This document shows, piece after piece, positions 28,890 to 36,974 of a DNA stretch of 64,000 bases. Below the pieces are notes generated by a model. It did no database searches. It saw only the letters and a list, made by a program, of their open reading frames with translations, and was not told where the DNA came from. The stretch covers positions 930,001-994,000 of the forward strand of contig JAXLYE010000002.1 in NCBI GenBank assembly GCA_046351595.1, read 5' to 3'. This DNA comes from JAXLYE01 sp046351595 (lineage in GTDB: Bacteria; Myxococcota_A; Polyangia; Palsa-1104; JAEUJZ01). The position numbers and the translations under genes were made by a program. The stretch's first letter is position 1, and each line of letters begins with the position of its first letter.

Positions 28890-30335
28890 ATGCGCGTCTC
28901 TTTCGGACAGGGTGTAATGAGGACCAGCCAGGTCACTGAGGCCAGCGGCGGCGCCAAGGCCGCGCTGCGGCTGACGATCGGTCGCGCGCTCGCCGTGTCT
29001 TCGCTGCTGACGGTGCTCGTCGGCTTCGAGCCGCTCAGCTACGCGAAGAAGGAGAAGGGGCCGCTCGACGAGGTCGTCGAGAAGTACCAGGCGGCGCGCG
29101 CTCCCAAGAAGGACGGGCCGCCGGGTCCGGTCACGCTGTCGCCCGACGACTGCAAGAAGTTCGCGGGCGACTTCGTCAAGGCGGGTGAGAAGGAGAAGGG
29201 GCGCGAGGCGGACGGCCTGTTCAACGCCGGCGCGGCCTACGACGCCTGCGGCCTCGAAAAGGACGCCGAGCCGCTGTACCGCAAGGCGCTGGAGAAGAAC
29301 CCGAAGCACCAGCCCTCGATGAACAACCTGGGCGCGATGTTCATGCGCCGCGGTGATGCGCAGCGGGCGATGGAGATGTTCGAGAACGCCATCCGCGCCG
29401 ATCCGAAGAGCCCGGGCGCGGTGCAGGCGTACAACAACAAGGGCGCGCTGCTGTTCGAGCGCGCCAAGCAGAGCAACAACAAGACGGCCTACGACGAGGC
29501 CATCGGCCAGGTCCGCCGCGCGCTCGCCATCGACGCCCAGTCGATGGCCGCCTACCAGGTGCTGGCGCAGATCTACTTCTACACCGCCGAGGCCGACCGC
29601 TCGAAGCTGAAGCTCGCGCAGCTGGTCTGCGACGAGGCGAAGAAGATCAACCCGGACTACGCGCCGATCTACAACACGCTGGGCCTGATCAAGCTGCGCA
29701 GCAAGGACGTGACCGGCGCGCTCACGGAGTTCCGCAAGGCCGCGACGCTGGACCCGGCGCTGCACGAGGCGCAGCTCAACATCGCCGCCATCAGCCTCTC
29801 GGCCCGCTCGTACAAGCAGGCCGAGGACGCCTTCCAGGCGGTGCTCAAGAAGCTGCCCAACCACTTCGACGCCACCGTCGGAATGGGCGTGGCGCTGCGC
29901 GGCCAGCGCAAGGCGGACGAGGCCGAGCAGTGGTACAACAAGGCCACGCAGCTGCCGGCGGACCCGAAGGATCCGACGGTGGAGGCCAAGAAGTGCGGCG
30001 TGCTCTACAACCTGGGCCTGCTGTACCAGGACTACAAGGGCAGCACCCCCGAGGACATGAACAAGGGCAAGGACCTGTTCAACAAGTTCCTCGGCTGCGA
30101 GCGCCGCGATCAGGAGCACATCACGGACGCGCGTCGTCGCATCAAGGACATCGACGACACCTTCAAGGCTCTGGAAGAGCAGAAGAAGCTCGAGGCAGAG
30201 ATGAAGGAGCAGATGAAGATCATGGAGCAGCAGCAGAAGCTCATGGAAGAGCAGATGAAGAAGCAGCAGGAGCAGCAGGGTGGCGCTGCGGGCGGGGCTG
30301 CTGCGCCTGCGCCTGCGCCTGCGGAGAAGAAGTAA
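28890..30335 (+). CDS. gltE: TPR protein, GltE/AglT-like
   Basis: 481 residues. After a hydrophobic export signal (residues about 28-50) come several TPRs, for example NNLGAMFMRRGDAQRAMEMF and YNTLGLIKLRSKDVTGALTE. They are followed by a long Gln/Glu/Lys-rich coiled coil (about 425-470) and an Ala/Pro tail. Position between gltD- and cglF-like genes is the same order as gltD-gltE-gltF in M. xanthus, which is the main reason for the name. M. xanthus GltE is described as a TPR lipoprotein; here the signal region has no cysteine, so lipidation is not expected. An in-frame ATG at 28917 is a possible alternative start. Four bases separate it from gltD. Confidence 0.7.
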   Translation: MRVSFGQGVMRTSQVTEASGGAKAALRLTIGRALAVSSLLTVLVGFEPLSYAKKEKGPLDEVVEKYQAARAPKKDGPPGPVTLSPDDCKKFAGDFVKAGEKEKGREADGLFNAGAAYDACGLEKDAEPLYRKALEKNPKHQPSMNNLGAMFMRRGDAQRAMEMFENAIRADPKSPGAVQAYNNKGALLFERAKQSNNKTAYDEAIGQVRRALAIDAQSMAAYQVLAQIYFYTAEADRSKLKLAQLVCDEAKKINPDYAPIYNTLGLIKLRSKDVTGALTEFRKAATLDPALHEAQLNIAAISLSARSYKQAEDAFQAVLKKLPNHFDATVGMGVALRGQRKADEAEQWYNKATQLPADPKDPTVEAKKCGVLYNLGLLYQDYKGSTPEDMNKGKDLFNKFLGCERRDQEHITDARRRIKDIDDTFKALEEQKKLEAEMKEQMKIMEQQQKLMEEQMKKQQEQQGGAAGGAAAPAPAPAEKK

Positions 30336-30471
30336 CCGGGCTTGCGGCTGAGGCTGCCCCCGCCTGAACAGCAATATCTGTTGGGTTTTCCATTGCCTGC
30401 CGCAGCGGCCTTCCGGTCTGCTGCGGCGATGGTTAGACTCAACTTGGACGAATGACTAGGAGGGTCTTCCC

Positions 30472-30774
30472 ATGAGGAACGTCACGCTTGCGTTGGCGGC
30501 GCTTATCGCGCTCGGTGGTGTGGCCTACGCGCAGGAGGGTGGCGCCCCGGCCGCTGGTGGTGCCGCAGGGGCTGCCCCGGCGGGCGCCGCGGGCAGCGGT
30601 GTGCAGTACAAGTCGAAGACGGTCTACGACTTCGACGATGACACCGTCGAGGGCGATCTGGTCCGGCCGGACGGTGAAATGGTCGATACGCGCCGTGGGG
30701 CGAAGCACTCGTCGCTGATCAAGATCCGCGAGAACTTCATCCCCGAGATGCTGAAGTCGGTCGAGAGCCTGTAG
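30472..30774 (+). CDS. cglF: gliding motility protein CglF/GltF-like
   Basis: 100 residues. A signal peptide (cleavage near AYA-QE) is followed by a 25-residue Gly/Ala linker. The C-terminal half is charged, with YDFDDDTVEGDLVRPDGE and HSSLIKIRENFIPEMLKSV. This small exported protein with a DFDDD-EGDL-PDGE core directly after a gltE-like gene corresponds to CglF (GltF) of M. xanthus, a component of the gliding complex whose mutant can be rescued by cell contact. TAGGAGG precedes the ATG. It is 136 bp after gltE, with a GCCGCAG/CTGCGGC stem-loop in between, and the last gene before a terminator array. Confidence 0.78.
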   Translation: MRNVTLALAALIALGGVAYAQEGGAPAAGGAAGAAPAGAAGSGVQYKSKTVYDFDDDTVEGDLVRPDGEMVDTRRGAKHSSLIKIRENFIPEMLKSVESL

Positions 30775-30837
30775 CCCGCCCGGGCTGCCAGGTTCCAATC
30801 GCGACTGCCGCGCCGCCTTCGGACAGCGTGAGCAGTG

Positions 30838-30880
30838 AGAGGCCGTCCTGGCTTACTGCCGGGATGGCCTCTTTGTTTTT
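30838..30880 (+). terminator. intrinsic terminator, copy 1
   Basis: AGAGGCCGTCCTGGC pairs with GCCGGGATGGCCTCT around a 5-base loop (15-bp stem with two G-U pairs) and is followed by TTTGTTTTT. This is the strongest of the four copies and lies 64 bp after the cglF stop codon. Confidence 0.9.
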
Positions 30881-30913
30881 GGCGGCTGCCGCAACAGCGC
30901 GCTAAAGAGACGA

Positions 30914-30954
30914 GAGGCCCGCTGGTTCACCGTCGGGGCGGCCTCCCTATTTTT
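30914..30954 (+). terminator. terminator-like repeat, copy 2
   Basis: GAGGCC pairs with GGCCTC; the inner part of the stem is imperfect. A TATTTTT run follows. Confidence 0.65.
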
Positions 30955-30985
30955 GGCGGCTGCCGCGTCGGCGCGCTGGAGAGAC

Positions 30986-31028
30986 GAGAGGCGGGCCCGT
31001 TCACCGTCTGTGCGGCCTCTCTGTTTTT
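30986..31028 (+). terminator. terminator-like repeat, copy 3
   Basis: GAGAGGC pairs with GCCTCTC and is followed by TGTTTTT. The central part contains the TTCACCGTC shared with copy 2. Confidence 0.65.
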
Positions 31029-31060
31029 GGCTGCCGCCGCGTCAGCGCCTGGAAAAGCAA

Positions 31061-31101
31061 GAGCCGTCCCAGTTCTCCACCGGGACGGCCTCTCTGTTCT
31101 T
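31061..31101. terminator. terminator-like repeat, copy 4, possibly bidirectional
   Basis: GCCGTCCC pairs with GGGACGGC. A T-rich tract (TCTCTGTTCTT) follows on the + strand. On the - strand the same stem is followed by TCTTGCTTTT, so this copy could also stop the convergent htrA-like transcript. Confidence 0.65.
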
Positions 31102-31164
31102 AGACCTGCAGCCTGAGCGCCTGTTGCGGCTCGGCCTCGACCCGGCTCAAGGGCCGGGCTCGCA

Positions 31165-32751
<1,587 letters not shown>

Positions 32752-33172
32752 GTTCCATCTCCTCCAAAAGATGGGCACCAGACGGTTCACCGATGGGCCC
32801 TTGCTCTGCAACGAGGGGTTCGCCTCTGCCCTGACCTCGGTTCGTTCTGAAACGATGAGCCCCTGCCCGCCTGAGCTGCGGTGCTACCTGAGCGGACTCA
32901 GGCCTGCCCCGCCGTCCCTTCTGCGCCACTACTTGCGAGCGTTGGCCAACCTAGTGCCTGCGTCCGTAACATTCAAGGTCCGTCCACCATTCCCGTGCGC
33001 ATTGCGGCGGCCGGTCGGTCCTGTCAAAGCGCCTGCCGGCCCTGCCGGCGGTCCTGCCGACGTTCACCTGGGTAGGCGTGCTTCCGCTCGGGCCGGTGCA
33101 GGTGCCAGAATACACGGTGATTGCGGGCCACCCTGACCGCACCAACCGACTCGTACGCAGAGGGAGATCGCC
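32752..33172. other. 421-bp divergent intergenic region
   Basis: The region separates the htrA-like gene from the AsmA-like gene and must carry promoters for both. I see no gene and no clear sigma70 consensus. A CGGCCCTGCCGGCGGTCCTGCCG stretch is repetitive but short. Confidence 0.5.
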
Positions 33173-36100
33173 ATGCCGGCCGCTGAACCCGCCCCGTCTG
33201 ATGCGTCTGCAAATCCCCGTCGTCGACGGGTGCCGCGCGCGCTCAAGGTTGTGCTGCTGAGCCTCGCCGGGCTCGTCGGCCTCGTGCTGGTGACGCTGCT
33301 CGTCGTCGGCTTCGCGGTGGATCTGGGCAGCACCGTGCGCAAGCAGATCGAGGCGCAGCTGCCCGCGGTGAAGAAGAAGATCGGGCGCGAGGTGACGATT
33401 GGGCGCGTGTCGCTGCGGCTGCTGCCGACGACGCGGCTGCTCATCGCCAACGTCGCGGTGGCGGCGGCGCCAGGGCAGACCGGGCCGGCGGCGCTGCCGC
33501 TCGTCTCCGTCGGCAACGTGCGCGCCGAGGTCGAGCTTTTGCCCGCGATCTTCACCCTCGGGCGGCGGCTGAACGTGCGCCGGGTCGAGATCGACGGGCT
33601 GCGGGTCAACGTCGCGCGCTTCGCCAACGGCCGGCTCTCGTATGAAGACGTGCTCGAGAAGCTCGCCGAGGACACCGAGCCGAGCAAGCCGCTGACGCCC
33701 GAGGAGATCGACCGCCTGTCCGGCATCCGGCTGCAGCGCGCGGCGCTGCTCGACGGCGCCGTCAACTTCTACGATCTGTCGACGGCCTACGGCGCCGCCA
33801 CGCCGCTCGCCATCGACCAGATCGAGCTCGCGATCACCGACGCGGCGCTGTTCCAGCCGTGGGCGGCCACGCTCGATCTGGCGGCGCTCTCGAGCGCGCG
33901 CAACCTGCACGTGGCGGCGCAGGTGGCGCCGATGCCGCGGGACATGCAGATCAAGGACCCGCTGTCGCTCTTGCGCAGCCTCGAGGTGACGCTGCGGCCG
34001 CTGCAGATCGAGCCGCTCTTGCGCTTCGTGCCGCCGTCGCCGGGCATCGGCCTGCAGAAGGCGCTGGTGCAGGCCAGCCTCAAGCTCGAGACGCCCGAGA
34101 GCAAGGGCGACCTCAAGCTGGCGGCGACGCTCGGTGCGAACGGTCTGGTGCTGGAGTCGTCCACGGCGGTCGGCGCCGCGGCCGGCGCCCTAGCCCAGCG
34201 CCGCGGCCAGCCCGCCGACGTGTCGCTCGCTGTCGATCTCGGCGCCAACATGCTGCGCGGCGACGTGCTCATCAACAAGCTGGAGCTGCGCATCAACGAC
34301 ATGGGCCTCGACGGTCGTGCCGACCTGCGCAGCCTGTGGTCGAGCCCCGCGGTGCACGCGCTCAGCCTGAGCTCGCGCGGCCTCCTGCTCGAGCGCCTGC
34401 TCGCGCTGCTGCCGCCGGCCAGCCTGCCCGCGGACCTGGTCGCGCGCGGGCCGCTTCTGGTGCGCGCCTCGGGCTCGGGCACGCCGACGCAGGCCAAGGT
34501 CGAGCTGGGGCTGGATCTGACGCCGGCCGAGCTGCTGTTGCCGGTGCTGCACAAGCCGGCGGGCACGGTGCTGACCTTCGAGCTGCGCGGCCAGGTGGCG
34601 CCGAAGGGCGTGGACCTGGAGCGGCTCGGCCTGACGCTCGGGCCGCTGGCGCTGCTCTTGTCCGGGCAGGTGCGCTCGGGCGACGACTTCGACCTCAAGC
34701 TCGACAGCGGCAAGGTCGATCTCGACAAGCTGCTGCGCCTGTTGCCGACGGTGGCCAAGGCGACGATGGGCGGGCGGCGCAAGAAGGACCGCATCGACGG
34801 TGACCTCCTGATCACCGGTACGGTGAAGAAGAAGGGCGAGGCGCTCGACGCCAGCGCGCGCGTCAAGATGAACGAGGCGCGGCTTACGCAGGAGGACGTG
34901 CGGCTGCTCGGCGACGCCGATCTGGTGGCGTCGGTGCGCTCGACCCCGGCCAGCGCCAGCGTCAGCGCCGACCTGGACCTGACGCGGGCGTCGCTGCAGG
35001 TGCCGGGCTCCGTCGACAAGGACGAGGGGGTGCCGATGCGGCTGCGGCTGCAGGCCGAGCGCACCGCCCAGAAGGTGAACATCAAGCTGGCGCAGCTCGA
35101 GCTGCCGGGCGGCACCATCCGCCTGCTCGGCAGCGCCGATCTGTCGGGCTCGCGGCTGGACATGAAGGTGCCGCAGTGCGACCTCGAGCTCGACAAGCTG
35201 GCGCGGGTGCTGCCGGCGCTGCAGCAGGGCAGCCTCGGCGGGCTGCTCGACAGCAAGCTCTCGATCGCGGTGTCCGTCGACGGCAACCCGAACAAGCTGG
35301 CGACCGTGCACGCCAAGCTCGATCGCTTCGTCATGAAGGTCGCCGGCGGCACCATCAACGGCACCGCCGAGGTCCTCGGCCTCGACGAGCCGCGGCAGGC
35401 GCGCTTCGACTTCGCCGCCGACTACCTCGACCTCGACCGCATCTTCCCGGCGAGCGACACCAAGGAGAAGGACGAGCCGAGCAAGCCGGCCTCGGGCTCG
35501 GCGCCGCTGCCCAAGTTCCTGCGCCACCTCGAGCTCGACGGCAAGGTCAAGGTCGCGCAGGGCAAGCTGCGCGGCACCGCGATGCGCGACTTCCTCCTCG
35601 AGGTCACGATGCAGAACGGCAAGCTGATCCTGCGCACGCTGCGCGCCTCGGCGCTCGGCGGCGACGTGCTGGCGAGCGGCAGCACCGTCGACGTCAGCGG
35701 CAGCAAGCCGCGCTTCGCGCTCAAGGCCAAGCTCGATCGCATCGACCTCAGCAGCGTGCTCGCGCTCAAGTCGCCGGAGCTCGCGCGCAAGCTCAGCGGG
35801 CGCGGCAACCTCGACCTGTCCGCCGACGGCCAGGGCCTGGCCTGGGAGGACATCGCGCCGAAGCTGGTGGGGGCGCTCACCCTCGGGCTCACCGACGGCA
35901 AGTTCCTGGGCGTGGGGCCGGGCTCGCAGGTCGTTTTGCCGCTGATCCAGCGCGTGGCGCCGCAGCTCGCGACGCAGACCAGCGCGCAGCACGAGATGGC
36001 GCTGCGCGAGCTCGCCGCGCACTTCACCATCACCGACGGGCACCTGCAGACCAAGCAGCCGCTGCGTTTTGTCACCGAGCAGGGCGTGGTGCAGCTGAAC

Positions 36101-36568
36101 GGACTGATCGGCCTGGACAAGGCGGTCGACCTCACCGGGTCGATCAACCTGTCGCCGCAGGCGATCGCGCAGGCCACCGGCGGGCGGCTGGTGCCGGACG
36201 CGCCGATCCCGGTCAACATCCGCATCAACGGTGCGCTCACCCGTCCCGAGCTGCAGGTGGTGTCGATCGAGCAGACCGTGGCGGCGCTCTTGCCGGTGCT
36301 GCTCAAGGGCAAGGGCGGCGAGCTGCTCAAGAACATGGGGCCGCTCGGGAACGTGCTCGGGGGCGGGCAGGGCGCCAAGCTGCCGGGGAACCTGCCGGGG
36401 AACCTGCCTGCCAACCTGCCGCAGGGGCTGCCGGGGAACCTGCCTGCCAACCTGCCGCAGGGCCTGCCGCAGGGCCTGCCGCAGCAGGGGACCACGCCGC
36501 AGCAGCCGAACCTGAACGAGGCGAAGGATCGCCTCAAGCGCGGGCTCGGCGGCTTCCTCGGCAAGTAG
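33173..36568 (+). CDS. AsmA-family envelope protein
   Basis: 1,131 residues. A short cytoplasmic Arg-rich head and one membrane helix (about 25-47) lead into the AsmA N-terminal region, with VRKQIEAQLPAVKKKIGREV, IGRVSLRLLPTTRLLIANV and VEIDGLRVNVARFANGRLSY. Long beta-rich repeats follow, ending in an AsmA-like C-terminal block (TDGHLQTKQPLRFVTEQGVV, QLNGLIGLDKAVDLTGSINL). This is the architecture of AsmA/TamB-type bridge proteins that help lipids or outer-membrane proteins cross the periplasm. Residues 1070-1105 are a Leu-Pro-Gly/Ala/Gln-Asn/Gly tetrapeptide repeat. GAGGGAGA precedes the ATG. It is divergent from the htrA-like protease, another envelope-homeostasis factor. Confidence 0.87.
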   Translation: MPAAEPAPSDASANPRRRRVPRALKVVLLSLAGLVGLVLVTLLVVGFAVDLGSTVRKQIEAQLPAVKKKIGREVTIGRVSLRLLPTTRLLIANVAVAAAPGQTGPAALPLVSVGNVRAEVELLPAIFTLGRRLNVRRVEIDGLRVNVARFANGRLSYEDVLEKLAEDTEPSKPLTPEEIDRLSGIRLQRAALLDGAVNFYDLSTAYGAATPLAIDQIELAITDAALFQPWAATLDLAALSSARNLHVAAQVAPMPRDMQIKDPLSLLRSLEVTLRPLQIEPLLRFVPPSPGIGLQKALVQASLKLETPESKGDLKLAATLGANGLVLESSTAVGAAAGALAQRRGQPADVSLAVDLGANMLRGDVLINKLELRINDMGLDGRADLRSLWSSPAVHALSLSSRGLLLERLLALLPPASLPADLVARGPLLVRASGSGTPTQAKVELGLDLTPAELLLPVLHKPAGTVLTFELRGQVAPKGVDLERLGLTLGPLALLLSGQVRSGDDFDLKLDSGKVDLDKLLRLLPTVAKATMGGRRKKDRIDGDLLITGTVKKKGEALDASARVKMNEARLTQEDVRLLGDADLVASVRSTPASASVSADLDLTRASLQVPGSVDKDEGVPMRLRLQAERTAQKVNIKLAQLELPGGTIRLLGSADLSGSRLDMKVPQCDLELDKLARVLPALQQGSLGGLLDSKLSIAVSVDGNPNKLATVHAKLDRFVMKVAGGTINGTAEVLGLDEPRQARFDFAADYLDLDRIFPASDTKEKDEPSKPASGSAPLPKFLRHLELDGKVKVAQGKLRGTAMRDFLLEVTMQNGKLILRTLRASALGGDVLASGSTVDVSGSKPRFALKAKLDRIDLSSVLALKSPELARKLSGRGNLDLSADGQGLAWEDIAPKLVGALTLGLTDGKFLGVGPGSQVVLPLIQRVAPQLATQTSAQHEMALRELAAHFTITDGHLQTKQPLRFVTEQGVVQLNGLIGLDKAVDLTGSINLSPQAIAQATGGRLVPDAPIPVNIRINGALTRPELQVVSIEQTVAALLPVLLKGKGGELLKNMGPLGNVLGGGQGAKLPGNLPGNLPANLPQGLPGNLPANLPQGLPQGLPQQGTTPQQPNLNEAKDRLKRGLGGFLGK
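36380..36487 (+). repeat. nine 12-bp coding repeats (LPxN/LPQG)
   Basis: Nine consecutive 12-bp units near CTGCCGGGGAAC encode the series LPGN, LPGN, LPAN, LPQG, LPGN, LPAN, LPQG, LPQG, LPQ at the end of the AsmA-like protein. The array keeps frame and probably forms a flexible extracytoplasmic tail whose length can vary. Confidence 0.85.
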
Positions 36569-36617
36569 CGCGGCCCGCGACAGCCGCGGGGCCCGGCGTT
36601 GAGCCGGCGGCCGATCC

Positions 36618-36827
36618 TGCAACCGGCGGGTTGCAGGTGCCGGCAGGCGCCGCGGCCGGGTCGGCCAGGCTGGACGTTCGCGGATACGCAACCGGCTGGT
36701 TGCATAGGGCTGCGAGCGTCGCGGCGGGGAGAGCGGCTGCGCCGATACGCAACCGGTTGGTTGCAGGTAGCCGCGGGCGTCGCGACCGGGTCAGCGGCCT
36801 GTCGGTTATGCAACCAGTCGGTTGCAT
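36618..36827. repeat. array of four palindromes, GCAACC-N4-GGTTGC
   Basis: Four copies of a 16-bp perfect-arm palindrome lie at 36618-36635 (arms extended to TGCAACC), 36688-36703, 36749-36764 and 36808-36827 (arms extended to ATGCAACC). The central four bases vary: GGCG, GGCT, GGTT, AGTC. Centres are 69, 61 and 61 bp apart. Three copies share a short left flank (GATAC or TTAT). The array fills the 406-bp gap between the AsmA-like gene and the convergent kinase gene. No long open frame runs through all copies coherently. No T tract follows any stem, so these are not ordinary terminators. A protein-binding array is the likeliest reading. Confidence 0.88.
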
Positions 36828-36974
36828 ATTGGGCGCGCCGAGGGGCGCGGCCCGTTGGCCGCTCTCCGCCTCAATCAGACTTATCGGGTCGCAACAGCCG
36901 CGCGGAGACGCGCGAAGGCAGGCTCGCCGAGCGGTCACTCGACGAGGGGGGCGGCAGATGCCCCTGACTGACGC

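Larger units (their letters stand above)
30838..31101. repeat. tandem repeats, each carrying a terminator hairpin
   Basis: The region between cglF and the convergent htrA-like gene is built from about four diverged copies of a unit of roughly 74 bp. Shared elements are TTTTTGGCGGCTGCCGC (30876, 30950 and, partly, 31024), AGAGACGAGAGGC, TTCACCGTC and GGCCTC. Each copy ends in an inverted repeat followed by a T run, listed separately. The exact 74-bp spacing of the first three T runs indicates duplication rather than chance. Confidence 0.85.

Noticed and set aside
25220..28957. 1,245-codon minus-strand frame opposite gltD
   Set aside because: Same effect: the plus strand has a signal peptide and TPR helices, and the minus-strand product is an Arg/Leu/Val-rich string without motifs.
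36618..36827. Small CRISPR array
   Set aside because: The repeats are only 16-20 bp, perfectly palindromic with variable centres, and separated by 44-52 bp, with no cas genes nearby. This does not fit a CRISPR repeat-spacer structure.
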